Shown one piece after another: positions 14,135-22,226 of a stretch of DNA of 30,132 nucleotides. The DNA comes from a virus. Position 1 is the first letter of the stretch; every line of letters begins with the position of its first letter. The stretch is taken from positions 1 through 30,132 of the IMG/VR virus record IMGVR_UViG_3300010354_000384. One strand, 5' to 3'. The notes beneath the pieces were generated by a model. It made no database searches. It saw only the letters and a program-made list of their open reading frames with translations, and was not told where the DNA came from. The position numbers and the translations under genes were made by a program.

Positions 14135-15508
14135 CTACCCGGAGATCGAATCGACGAACACCTCGTCCGAGGAGCCAGGAGCCGCCCCGAACGTCACCTT
14201 CGTCACGCCGGTCACGTTGGCGACCGTGTACTCGAACAGGTCCGCCGGAGAGGAGGCGACCTTCTTCACGCGCTGCCCGTTGATGAACACGCGGACCCCG
14301 TCGAGGTGGTTCGCGTTCACGAGGTTCGCGAGGGAGAACTCCGTAGCCGAGTTGTTCCCGGTGAACGCGTCGAAACGAGGACGCATCCCGAACTGCGCGC
14401 CGGTCACCCCATCGTTGGCGACCTTCACGCCGCTCGCGCCCTGCGAGAGCGAGCCGCCGTCGAGGAGCAGGGTGACGAACCCGGATCCGTCGACCTGCAC
14501 GCCGTTGCTCGCCTTGACCGCGAGAGCGCCGGAGGAGAACTCCAAGCCCTTGTTCGCCGCGAGACCGACGGAGAGACCGTCCGCGTCGAGCACGAGACCC
14601 GCGTTCGCCTTCGTCTTGACCGCGAGAGCCCCGGAGGAGAACTCGATGCCCTTGTTCGCCGCGAGAGCAACCGCGAGCCCGTCCGCGTCGACGACCGTAC
14701 CGGCGTTGGCCTTCGTCTTCAAGGCGAGCGCCCCGGAGGAGAACTCGATCGCCTTGTTCGCCGCCAGGGAGACGAACAGGCCGTTCGCGTCGATGCCGAG
14801 CCCGCTGTTCGCCTTGATCTGTGCCGAGAGACCGTTCCCGTCGACGACGAGACCGGGGTTCGTGGCGTTCAGTTTGACGGAGATCGTGTTCCCGACCTTC
14901 GCGATGCCGTTCCCAGCGGTGATGGCCGCAGCGCCCGTGAACGCGACGAACGAGAGCGGAGTGGTCCCGATCGTGATCGGCGTGTCGGTCGAGAGGACGA
15001 AGCCGACGTCCGCGCTCGTCCCGGAGAGGACGAAGATCGCGAGGCCGTTCAGTTCGGTGACGGTGTCCGCGTCGGTCGCGCGGGTGAGGACCGCCGCCGT
15101 CGACCCGTCCCCGACGGTCGAGACGAAGTAGACGCCGTTCTCCTGCCCGTTTGTCTGGTTCTTGACGAGAACACGGTCGTTGAGCGCCAGGGAGACCCCG
15201 TCGATCGAGATCGCGCCGTTCGCGCCAGCGGTGAGCGTCGCCCCGACGCCGCTCGTGCCGTTCGAGTAGGTGTAGCCTGCGAGGTTGGCGATCGTCGCGA
15301 CGCGAACGGGCTCCTTCCACCGGAGACCGGACACGAGAGCGTCGACGTAGCCCTTCGATGCGACGTCGAGCGCGTCGGTGGGGGACGAGGACGGAGCGCG
15401 GAGGGTCGCGGACCCGGAGAAGTGCCAGGAGCCGGACGAGAGGGTCGCCTTCGAGGCGGTGATCGCCCCGTCGCGGATCTGTTCAGAACGGAGAGTGGGA
15501 GCAGGCAC
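14135..15508 (-). CDS. Tail fibre protein with three 34-residue repeats
   Basis: 457 residues from GTG 15508 with GAGG six bases upstream. Residues 1-60 carry the fibre-shaft segment typical of virion proteins (DGAITASKATLSSGSWHF, DVASKGYVDALVSG); residues 60-180 form a beta-rich domain (VRVATIANLAGYTY, VLVKNQTNGQENGVYFV, TDADTVTELNGLAIFV). A repetitive shaft follows: three copies of a 34-residue unit centred on LAANKGIEFSSGALAVKTK with DADGL caps, exactly 102 bp apart in DNA. The C-terminus (VFINGQRVKKV ... FEYTVANVTG) is a small beta module also found, diverged, in the next fibre. It probably trimerises as a beta-helical shaft. Confidence 0.85.
   Translation of the reverse strand: MPAPTLRSEQIRDGAITASKATLSSGSWHFSGSATLRAPSSSPTDALDVASKGYVDALVSGLRWKEPVRVATIANLAGYTYSNGTSGVGATLTAGANGAISIDGVSLALNDRVLVKNQTNGQENGVYFVSTVGDGSTAAVLTRATDADTVTELNGLAIFVLSGTSADVGFVLSTDTPITIGTTPLSFVAFTGAAAITAGNGIAKVGNTISVKLNATNPGLVVDGNGLSAQIKANSGLGIDANGLFVSLAANKAIEFSSGALALKTKANAGTVVDADGLAVALAANKGIEFSSGALAVKTKANAGLVLDADGLSVGLAANKGLEFSSGALAVKASNGVQVDGSGFVTLLLDGGSLSQGASGVKVANDGVTGAQFGMRPRFDAFTGNNSATEFSLANLVNANHLDGVRVFINGQRVKKVASSPADLFEYTVANVTGVTKVTFGAAPGSSDEVFVDSISG
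14521..14826 (-). repeat. Three tandem 102-bp coding repeats in the fibre gene
   Basis: The segment CGGAGGAGAACTC starts at 14530, 14632 and 14734, an exact 102-bp period. The units differ by a few substitutions, mostly silent or conservative. Outer limits are approximate; a fourth, degraded unit may lie on the N-terminal side. Such repeats allow length variation by recombination without changing frame. Confidence 0.85.
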
Positions 15509-15553
15509 GGAACACCTCGACCTGTGGATCGCGGAGGGAGGACGTGATCTCCG

Positions 15554-16492
15554 CTAACAGGTGCAGGGAACGTAATCCGCCGTGAGCGTGTCGGGAGGGT
15601 TCGGCACGATGGAAACGATCTCGATTTCCGTCGAGGAGGTCTCCGTGTAGTCGGACCCTGCGATGAGCCTCGATCCGTTGAGGTAGAGCCGGACGCTCCC
15701 GGCCACATACTCCGGGAGAACGAAGGTCGTCGTCGTCCCGTCGACCTGCGAGGTGAGATCCTCGACCGCGTAGTCGCCTGTCACGACGTTGATCGTCGTC
15801 CCCGGAGGGTCCGGGATGATCGGCTCCACTCCGTTAGGCCACCCCGCCCATCCGGTCTCCTCCGCGCCGAGCAGGTAGCCGGAGCCGGAGTTCCACTCGG
15901 AGTAGCCCGTCCCTCCGAACCGCTCGACGAGCGCGATGAGCGTGACGTCTCCGAGACCCCACTCCGGGTAGCCCTCTCCGTCGAACTGCTCCCACGCGCC
16001 GACAACGCCAGGAGCCGCCCCCTCCGGAGAGGCGACGAGGAACGCCGTGGCACCCGCAACGTAGGAGCCGCCTCCGGTCGGCTCGAACGTCGCCGTCGCG
16101 TGCAGCGGATCCGACGAGATCGACCCGGAGGCGGAGATGAGCGTCTCGACCCCGCCGAACGAGCCCACCACCGGCTTGATCGACCGCGTCTCGTGGACCT
16201 CGACGGTCCACGAGGCTCCGTCGCGCGAGACGCTCCACCTACCACGGAGCCACGCGCGGTTCGCCTTGTCGACGAGCGCGCGAGGGAGGTCGTCGAGGCT
16301 CTCCACGCAATCCGCCTCCTCATCGTCCTCGTCGAGATCGAGCAGCGCGGACGTGTCGAACACGACCGACCCGTCGAGGAGGCGGTCGCGGATCCGGGTC
16401 GGGAGTTTAGGCGCGAGCGTCGCGCGGAGACCTGCGTAGGCGGTGTTGAGGTCCGCCGCCGTCGCTCCCGGTCGGTTGTACGTGAGCGCCAT
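15554..16492 (-). CDS. Tail fibre or tail-associated protein, 312 residues
   Basis: Starts at ATG 16492 with GGAGG nine bases upstream. The N-terminal 85 residues are helical with an acidic patch (LLDLDEDDEEADCVESLDDL). A middle beta-rich domain follows (RWSVSRDGASWTVEVHET, GSFGGVETLISASG, GGSYVAGATAFLVAS), with two similar Gly/aromatic segments (AWEQFDGEGYPEWGLGDV and VERFGGTGYSEWNSGSGY) suggesting an internal duplication. The last 70 residues (TTTFVLPEYVAGSVRLYLNGSRL ... DYTETSS) form the short beta module common at fibre ends and shared with the next fibre; the very end is PCTC. Probably a virion adhesin, by context. Confidence 0.72.
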   Translation of the reverse strand: MALTYNRPGATAADLNTAYAGLRATLAPKLPTRIRDRLLDGSVVFDTSALLDLDEDDEEADCVESLDDLPRALVDKANRAWLRGRWSVSRDGASWTVEVHETRSIKPVVGSFGGVETLISASGSISSDPLHATATFEPTGGGSYVAGATAFLVASPEGAAPGVVGAWEQFDGEGYPEWGLGDVTLIALVERFGGTGYSEWNSGSGYLLGAEETGWAGWPNGVEPIIPDPPGTTINVVTGDYAVEDLTSQVDGTTTTFVLPEYVAGSVRLYLNGSRLIAGSDYTETSSTEIEIVSIVPNPPDTLTADYVPCTC

Positions 16493-16521
16493 GAGCCCGC
16501 GCCTCCTCCGTCGAGGCTAAC

Positions 16522-17076
16522 CTACGAGACGTCGACGCGAGCGAGGAGCCTCGTCTCCTCCGTCGAGGAGATCGAGGCGAACGCCCACGCGAATCGGCTC
16601 CCGATCCCCTCCCTCCACAGCGCGACGCGATCGAGGCGAAGCGCGCGAGCGACCCGCACGCGGTCGACGAGGCGCTCCGCCTCTACCCACCGGACGAGAC
16701 GCTCGCGCTCGATCACATCCACGACCTGCTCCGTCGAGGAGGGGTAGAGCGTCGAGCGCCCGATCCTCCGGATGAGCCACTCGGTGACGTCGTCCTCCTC
16801 GTGCCAGGGGGGAGCGACGGACCACCCGGACGAGAGCAGCGCCACGAGACGCTCCCGCGCTACGGTCTCGTCGACCCGCGAGAGAGACGACCTCGTTCCG
16901 CGAGCGCGAGGTCCGTCGACGTACACCGGGAGCCCGTGTCCGCTCCCCGTGAAACTCACGACGACCTCCGTTCCGTCGACAAACGGAGGAGACGCGACAC
17001 GGACGCTCCACTCTCCCCCGGAGAGCAGGGAGAGCCCCGATGCGGAGAGGAGCGCCTCGACGGACGAGGCGGTCAC
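16522..17076 (-). CDS. Hypothetical protein coupled to the AEP-like gene
   Basis: 184 residues from GTG 17076, which overlaps the stop of the AEP-like gene as GTGA; GGAG is eight bases upstream. Longer in-frame extensions run through that gene and are rejected. The sequence is not recognised. The first half is beta-leaning (LSGGEWSVRVASPPF, GTEVVVSFTGSGHGLPVYVDG); the second is alpha-helical and charged (RVDETVARERLVALLSSG, VVDVIERERLVRWVEAERLVDRVRVARAL), ending FAWAFASISSTEETRLL. A basic C-terminal half could bind nucleic acid or a protein partner. Tight coupling suggests it works with the AEP-like protein or simply travels with it. Confidence 0.65.
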   Translation of the reverse strand: MTASSVEALLSASGLSLLSGGEWSVRVASPPFVDGTEVVVSFTGSGHGLPVYVDGPRARGTRSSLSRVDETVARERLVALLSSGWSVAPPWHEEDDVTEWLIRRIGRSTLYPSSTEQVVDVIERERLVRWVEAERLVDRVRVARALRLDRVALWREGIGSRFAWAFASISSTEETRLLARVDVS

Positions 17077-18593
17077 GCTGCGATCTCCGACGACGACGCG
17101 ACGAGGCGAGACCGGAACGGAGACCCGTCCCGGAGGAGACGCCACCCAGGACGACGACCGAACCTGTGCGAGCCCCACGCGCTCTCGTCGACGAGCGCCT
17201 CTCCGCATCCAACAGCGCGAAGCCGGTCGACCACGCGACGCGCGATCCCTCGTAGCCACGCGCGCGCGAACCGAGAGGAGGAGAGCGCAACCGGATCGAC
17301 CGCGCTCCGGAGGCGGAGCCAAACCTGTGCCCCGGAGGAGGAGGTCTCGACGACCGCGTAGTCTCCCCGGAGCCACGCATCGTCGCGCGCGATGGATCGG
17401 ATCTCCTCGACGACCTCCTCGACCTGCTCCCGCGACCGCGACGAGAGCCCGCGATCGAGGTGGTCGAGGTCGAGGAGCACCCACTCCTGCGAGGTCGGCT
17501 TCCACCGATCCGGGATCTCGACCTCCGAGCCCGCACGAAGGATCGTCCTCCGGCTCGCCACCCCCATCCGTTGCACCGCGACGAGACGGTCCGGGAGATA
17601 GGATCGACCGTCCTCCGGATCTCCCGTTGTGGCGAACCGAGCGGACGCGGTCCACGCCTTCGACCACTCACGCTCCGTCGAGGAGCGTCGATCCGCTCGA
17701 CGGAGGACGTCGAGGAGGTCTCCTCCCGATCGAGATCCGTGCATCCCTCGACCGTCGAGCCGACCGAGCAGGATCCCGCCGGATGCCGTCGTCACCTCGC
17801 CAGGGAGAGCGCGCTCGCTCGTGTCGAGGTCGATCTCCTGCTCCCTCGTAGCGTGAGCGGTCTCCGGCCACGCCGCGTCCTCGCGAACTGCGTGGGCGCG
17901 AGGTCTCTCGTCGAGGTCGAGGTCGATCTCCTCCCCGGTCCACCAACGCAACGTCGAGGCGGAGAGGCGTGCGGTCCACTCTCCGGACGGAGCGCGCGCA
18001 ACGTGAGCCGAGAGCCTCCGACCGTCCCTCGACGAGCACACCATGCACACGGCGAGACCTCGCGCTCCGCCCTCGTCGAGATTGACGATCATCGAGGGTC
18101 GCCGGTCGTCGTGCCAGGGACACCGAGCCGCTCGCGAGCGGACGATCCCGATCCGACGAACAGATCCCGGAGGAGGCTCGAACGCAACGTGATCCTCGAC
18201 GAGACCTCGCGCGACCACGATGCGCGCGACCTCGTCGAGCGCGAGGAGCGGCTCCTCCTCGATCGCGAGGTGCTGCCCCCATCGACGACCGCGTTCGAGC
18301 ACCCGGAGCGAGGCTCCGAGATCGTCCGCCTCTCGCGCGATGAGGGACGACCATCCGACGAGACCGAGAACAGCGTGCCACGCGGTCCACGACGTCCCGT
18401 AGGAGGTCGACGCCGCGCGAGCAACAAACCCGATCGAGAGTTCCACGTAGCGCCGTCCGTCGCGGAGAGGTTGTCGCGGACGAGAGGCGATCCGCTGCAC
18501 GAGCGCCGCCGTCGCGCGCTGCAATGCCGGACGCTCTCCGAGCCCCTCGATCATCGCGAGGAGGTCGCTCACGATCTGCTCTCTCCTCTCCAT
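17073..18593 (-). CDS. Primase-like protein: CHC2-type zinc knuckle plus divergent AEP-like domain
   Basis: 506 residues from ATG 18593 with GAGG five bases upstream. After a helical N-terminus (1-140), residues 158-186 read RCPWHDDRRPSMIVN ... LAVCMVC: C158, H161, C183 and C186 match the CHC2 zinc knuckle of DnaG-type primases. No TOPRIM follows. Instead, residues 370-506 resemble the archaeo-eukaryotic primase fold: EWVLLDLDHLD (D375, D377), VETSSSGAQVWLRL at the usual S-x-H position, and VDESAWGSHRFGRRPGWRL. The usual His is Gln (423) here, so activity may be altered. It is not in the replication module but between lysis and fibre genes. The AEP call rests on motif reading only. Confidence 0.6.
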   Translation of the reverse strand: MERREQIVSDLLAMIEGLGERPALQRATAALVQRIASRPRQPLRDGRRYVELSIGFVARAASTSYGTSWTAWHAVLGLVGWSSLIAREADDLGASLRVLERGRRWGQHLAIEEEPLLALDEVARIVVARGLVEDHVAFEPPPGSVRRIGIVRSRAARCPWHDDRRPSMIVNLDEGGARGLAVCMVCSSRDGRRLSAHVARAPSGEWTARLSASTLRWWTGEEIDLDLDERPRAHAVREDAAWPETAHATREQEIDLDTSERALPGEVTTASGGILLGRLDGRGMHGSRSGGDLLDVLRRADRRSSTEREWSKAWTASARFATTGDPEDGRSYLPDRLVAVQRMGVASRRTILRAGSEVEIPDRWKPTSQEWVLLDLDHLDRGLSSRSREQVEEVVEEIRSIARDDAWLRGDYAVVETSSSGAQVWLRLRSAVDPVALSSSRFARAWLRGIARRVVDRLRAVGCGEALVDESAWGSHRFGRRPGWRLLRDGSPFRSRLVASSSEIAA

Positions 18594-18675
18594 CCCGACC
18601 TCGACGGGAGCCTCGCCCCTCGCCTGCTTTCATAGCCGGTCGGAGGGTGCCCGCGACGAGGCGGTCGCGCCTCTC

Positions 18676-18716
18676 GGATGAACCCTCCTCCTCCGAGGAG
18701 AGGGAGGCGTTCATCC
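18676..18716 (-). terminator. Long hairpin after the lysis cassette
   Basis: Arms GGATGAAC (18676-18683) and GTTCATCC (18709-18716) are perfect, and the interior CCTCCTCC/GGAGAGGGAGG continues pairing with a few bulges towards a tight loop. It starts three bases after the stop codon of the spanin-like gene (18719-18721). No T tract follows. It is well placed to end lysis-cassette transcription; the 18594-18675 remainder contains the next ribosome site and no clear promoter. Confidence 0.6.
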
Positions 18717-18718
18717 CG

Positions 18719-19117
18719 CTACGGAGGCGACGACCCGCCCGTAGGCTCCCCCGCTCGCGCCCGGAGCCCGTCGATCATCAACGTCTCGACCGCACGGCAC
18801 TCCGGACGGTTGGCGGAGGACTGTCCGAACTGCAAACAGGTGGCCCACTGACACTCGACGGACCGAGGATCTCCTCCGAGCGCCCGCGTGCATTGTGCCG
18901 GGACGTCCGCGAGAGAGGCGCGGAGTTCCGCGTCGAGCGTGAGCGGCTTCGACGCTTGCGCGAGGATCTCGACCTGTTGCGCCTGCATCGCCGCCAGGGT
19001 CCGAGCCTGCTCCGCGAGAGCCTCCTCCGACCGATCCGGGTGGAGCCCCCATCCGGCTCCGAAGCCCGCCGCGAGGGAGGCGAGGACGACGACGACGATC
19101 CACGACACGGGCTCCAT
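18719..19117 (-). CDS. Spanin-like membrane protein (Rz-type candidate)
   Basis: 132 residues from ATG 19117, chosen for the GGAGG four bases upstream. An earlier ATG at 19162 overlaps the endolysin stop but has no ribosome site and would add 15 residues. Residues 5-24 (SWIVVVVLASLAAGFGAGWG) are a membrane helix with a short cytoplasmic N-terminus, followed by a coiled-coil-prone segment (EEALAEQARTLAAMQAQQVEILAQ) and four cysteines (76, 89, 94, 107) in the periplasmic part. The plan fits an inner-membrane spanin such as Rz, which fuses membranes at lysis in Gram-negative hosts, but no outer lipoprotein partner with a lipobox is seen, nested or adjacent. Confidence 0.6.
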   Translation of the reverse strand: MEPVSWIVVVVLASLAAGFGAGWGLHPDRSEEALAEQARTLAAMQAQQVEILAQASKPLTLDAELRASLADVPAQCTRALGGDPRSVECQWATCLQFGQSSANRPECRAVETLMIDGLRARAGEPTGGSSPP

Positions 19118-19158
19118 CCGACCTCCGACCGAGACGCGCTCGACGAGACCCACCCCGC

Positions 19159-19965
19159 TCATCGAGCAGGGAGGGAGGCGAGCGTCGAGAGAATAGAAGG
19201 CTCCTCTCTCGCGAGGAGGCGCACGACCTCGTCTACCGAGGCTCCGAGAGCCGCTCCGAGAGCCACCCTCGTCCGAGGACCGGCCACGCCGTCGATCTCA
19301 CCGATCGAGTGTCCCGCCCGGACGAGGAGCGATTGCACAACCGCTTCGTAGGAGGAGAGCGCCCCGTGACCGACGAGGATCGCCCCGCACAGCGCGCCCT
19401 GCTCGTATCCGAGGCGAGAGCGCACTCCCGCGAGCGGACCCCAGTAATCGAAGTGCCACGCCTCGCTCGCCCGCTCGTCCGGAGACCGGATCACCGGTTC
19501 CCATCCGAGCGGACGAGCGATCGACCACAGCCGGTCGAGGATCTCGTCCGACCTCGCGCCAGGAAACCGGAGCATCGAGAGGTGCAGGTCGACCGCTCGA
19601 CCTGCGTTGTGGTTCGACTTCCCCGGCTCCGCGACGAACGCCGACTTCATCGTCCGCGAATCGTAGCGAGGGGAGCCGGGAGCAGGCTTCCCCGCTGCAA
19701 CCCACCGCTCGTATCGGTCCCGCGCGCTCCGCTGAACCTCAACGCTCCTGTGGCAATCAGTCACGCGGAGGTCACCTCCCGCCGCGAGGACCGCCTCCGA
19801 GAGCGCGAGGAGCGCCTCCGCTGTGTCCGGCGTCGCCACCCCGGAGGACCGGCTCCCCAGGGGGAGCAGGCCGGAGCGAGGTCCGCCAGTTTCCCCGCGA
19901 GACGAGTAGGACGAGAGGACGCGGAGGTCGACCGAGACGAGAGGGAACGGAGCCGCAACCGTCAC
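19159..19965 (-). CDS. Endolysin: M15 D,D-peptidase with peptidoglycan-binding domain
   Basis: 268 residues from GTG 19965 (GTGA overlap; GGAG five bases upstream). Residues 50-175 form an M15 (VanY-like) zinc peptidase: VTDCHRS, SNHNAGRAVDLHL with H119 and D126, and EAWHFDYW with H171, the SxHxxGxAxD and WH signatures that bind zinc. A C-terminal region from about 205 (SSYEAVVQSLLVRAGHSIGEIDGVAGPRTRVALGAAL) matches the PG_binding_1 fold. The enzyme should cut stem peptides of peptidoglycan to release progeny. No signal peptide is seen, so it probably needs a holin; the membrane protein just upstream is the candidate. Its residue order is unusual only for a Ser/Gly/Arg-rich leader. Confidence 0.9.
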   Translation of the reverse strand: MTVAAPFPLVSVDLRVLSSYSSRGETGGPRSGLLPLGSRSSGVATPDTAEALLALSEAVLAAGGDLRVTDCHRSVEVQRSARDRYERWVAAGKPAPGSPRYDSRTMKSAFVAEPGKSNHNAGRAVDLHLSMLRFPGARSDEILDRLWSIARPLGWEPVIRSPDERASEAWHFDYWGPLAGVRSRLGYEQGALCGAILVGHGALSSYEAVVQSLLVRAGHSIGEIDGVAGPRTRVALGAALGASVDEVVRLLAREEPSILSTLASLPAR

Positions 19966-20435
19966 GGATGCTCCGGAGCCGGAGACGCTCCCCCGGTCGA
20001 GGTCGACGAGGGGACGGTCTCGACCTTCACGGATCCATCGCGATCGAGAGACCCGGAGAACTGAACCCCTGCGACCGCCGCGAGGAGGATGATCGCGAGC
20101 GCGACGAGACCTCCCACGACGCGGAGTTGCAGGCTCATCCCCGCCCGGACCTCCTCCGCGATCCGGTCGCCCATCCGATCGATCCGCCCTCCGAGGTCAT
20201 CCATCCGGTCCGCCGTTCGCTCCGCCGCGAGCACTTGACGATCGAGCGATCTCGCGAGGAGGTTCACGATCACCGACGAGGAATCTCCGCCGTCGGACCC
20301 TCCCGCCCCGTTTGGAATGGGCGCGGAGGGAGCGCCCCCGTCGGAGTGTCGAGACGAGCCACGCGACGACGCGGTGGACGGAGCAGCAACCGCAACAGCG
20401 GCAACAGGTCGACCATCGATCGCTTGCGCGGCCAT
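19962..20435 (-). CDS. Single-helix membrane protein, holin candidate
   Basis: 157 residues from ATG 20435 with GGAGG four bases upstream; a nearer-upstream ATG (20456) lacks it. Residues 1-55 are low-complexity Ala/Ser/Gly/Pro. Residues 56-100 form an amphipathic coiled coil (ARSLDRQVLAAERTADRMDD, GGRIDRMGDRIAEEVR). Residues 105-126 (RVVGGLVALAIILLAAVAGVQF) are one membrane helix, and the last 30 residues are polar and Ser/Thr/Pro-rich. Position directly before the endolysin, with a GTGA overlap, points to a holin or antiholin. One-helix holins exist, but a coiled coil this long is atypical, so a lysis regulator or virion-associated membrane protein is also possible. Confidence 0.65.
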   Translation of the reverse strand: MAAQAIDGRPVAAVAVAAPSTASSRGSSRHSDGGAPSAPIPNGAGGSDGGDSSSVIVNLLARSLDRQVLAAERTADRMDDLGGRIDRMGDRIAEEVRAGMSLQLRVVGGLVALAIILLAAVAGVQFSGSLDRDGSVKVETVPSSTSTGGASPAPEHP

Positions 20436-20492
20436 CGGACCTCCGTGATGCCTCACCCTACCACGTCGAGCCCTCGCGCGCGACGAGACCGG

Positions 20493-22226
20493 CTAACCGT
20501 TTCCTGCGTTCGATCCCGTTCCGGAGACCGATCCGATTTGACCTCCGCCGCCGCCTCCGGTCACGCCGGTTCCCGACCTCGCTCCGCCAGGGAAGCCACG
20601 GTAGAGCGCCCACACCCGGAGGGAGAGGACGACCCTCCCGCGAGCGTAGACGATCCGCTCGACCGTCGCCTCCTCCTCGTCCCATCCGAGGCGGTCGTCC
20701 GAGATCCGAACGTTGTCTCCGAGCAGGAGGGTGAACGCGACCTCCGGGAAGCACTCGTAGTCGACGAGGTACGAGGGGAGCGACGTGTGCTCGACGAGCC
20801 AATCGACGACGTAGTTCGCCGTCCCATCATCATGGATCGAGACCGCCTCGACGACGTCCGCCTCTCGGAACCCCACAGCCTCCTGCGAGATCCGGCACAG
20901 TAGGCTGTTCTCCGCGTCGCGGACGACGACCTTCGAGTAGGTGTCGAGCAGCGGATCGTAGCCGTAGCGGAGGGTGAACGAGTTCCGGAGGTCGGACTTC
21001 GAGGTCTCGGAGATCCCGCTCGCGCGGTCGATGCACGGGTACTGTCCTCGACGGAGGGAGGCGACGACGAGCCCCCGCCGCCGATCGGTGACGACCGGAC
21101 CGAAGCCCTCACCCGTCCAAGCGAACGAGATCATCGGGAGGTCCGCCGCGATCACGCTCTCCGCGAACTCGATCGCGCGCGCCGTGTCCGAGGATCCGCT
21201 CCCGTTTGCGTAGACCTGCACGGCCAGGAGCGGAGGGATCTTCGCCGCCGCCGATGCGAACATCCTCTCCGACACGCCGTAGGGACCGACGAGCGACCAC
21301 GAGACGAGCAGGTCGCGGAGGACGTCGAGGACGGAGAGGCTCCCGTCCTTCCGGGAGAGCCTCGCGTAGACCGTGAGATCGTCGTCGATCGGTCCGCTTC
21401 CCGTTCCGAGGATCACCTGTAGGAACGGGATCCCGAACGCATCGACCTCCTCCGAGGTCGACCACGGGTAGACGCTCGACGTCGACGCGTACTCCTGCCC
21501 GTAGACGAAGATCGCATCGACCTCGTGCGCGTGCCCCCAGCACGCGAGCCACGAGCGGTTCGTCGAGGTGACGCGGAGAGCAGGCACCGCCGGATGCCCG
21601 TTCCACACGAGCGGGTATCGAGCCCCGACGGTGTCGTCCGGGAGCGTGATCCCGTAGAACCCCTCCGAGGAGGCGACGAACGGAGGGACCGCGCGGTCCT
21701 GCGTGGTCTCCGGGTCCATGATCTCGATCTCGACGAGTTCCTCGACCGCGCCGAACGAGACGCCCCCGACCATGTCTCCCCGGAGGAGGACGATCCGGTG
21801 GTCGTAGTCGCCTCCGTCCACTTGTAGCGAGACCTCCGCCCACCCCGCCAGGATCCGACGCTCCCGGAGGAGGGAGAGCGCGTCGACGAGGCGACCGTCG
21901 ACCGTGAGCGCGATCGTCCGGAGCGAGGCCGGAGCCGTTCCGATCGCGTACTCCGAGACGATCTCCGGCTCCGCCTGCAACGCAGGTAGATAGGAGTAGG
22001 CTCGACCCGTCGATCCGGAGACGGTCGTGACCGGCTCCGTCGCGATCCGAACGTGTCGATCTCCGCCGAACACGAGATCCACAGTCATCCGGAGGTTCCG
22101 GAGCATCGGATCGCCCGCCCGGACGCTCTCCCAATAGGAAGACCATCCTCCGCGCGGACCTCGATCTCCTCGACGCCACTCCGCGAACACGAGGGGGAGG
22201 TAGTAGGTCGGAGACGCGATCGGCAC
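20493..22226 (-). CDS. Tail-tip / baseplate protein
   Basis: 577 residues from GTG 22226, which abuts the previous stop (TGAGTG); GGAGG is only two bases from it and may serve both. The protein is beta-rich throughout: TVDLVFGGDRHVRIATEP, SLQVDGGDYDHRIVLLRG and GAVEELVEIEIMDPE recall tail-hub or distal-tail modules; the middle (GISETSKSDLRNSFTLRYGYDP) and VVDWLVEHTSLPS, then FTLLLGDNVRISDDRLGWDEEEATVERI read like the hub beta-barrels of siphovirus tail tips, which carry similar turn motifs. A Gly/Ser/Thr-rich tail (GTGVTGGGGGGQIGS) ends the chain. It lies after the tape measure and one large tail protein, the usual site of tail-tip genes. Confidence 0.7.
   Translation of the reverse strand: MPIASPTYYLPLVFAEWRRGDRGPRGGWSSYWESVRAGDPMLRNLRMTVDLVFGGDRHVRIATEPVTTVSGSTGRAYSYLPALQAEPEIVSEYAIGTAPASLRTIALTVDGRLVDALSLLRERRILAGWAEVSLQVDGGDYDHRIVLLRGDMVGGVSFGAVEELVEIEIMDPETTQDRAVPPFVASSEGFYGITLPDDTVGARYPLVWNGHPAVPALRVTSTNRSWLACWGHAHEVDAIFVYGQEYASTSSVYPWSTSEEVDAFGIPFLQVILGTGSGPIDDDLTVYARLSRKDGSLSVLDVLRDLLVSWSLVGPYGVSERMFASAAAKIPPLLAVQVYANGSGSSDTARAIEFAESVIAADLPMISFAWTGEGFGPVVTDRRRGLVVASLRRGQYPCIDRASGISETSKSDLRNSFTLRYGYDPLLDTYSKVVVRDAENSLLCRISQEAVGFREADVVEAVSIHDDGTANYVVDWLVEHTSLPSYLVDYECFPEVAFTLLLGDNVRISDDRLGWDEEEATVERIVYARGRVVLSLRVWALYRGFPGGARSGTGVTGGGGGGQIGSVSGTGSNAGNG

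Noticed and set aside
18711-19103. Nested Rz1-like lipoprotein within the spanin gene
   Set aside because: The alternative frame shows no signal peptide or lipobox cysteine.
19118-19162. Longer start of the spanin-like protein at ATG 19162
   Set aside because: Although it overlaps the endolysin stop as ATGA, upstream sequence is pyrimidine-rich; ATG 19117 has GGAGG.
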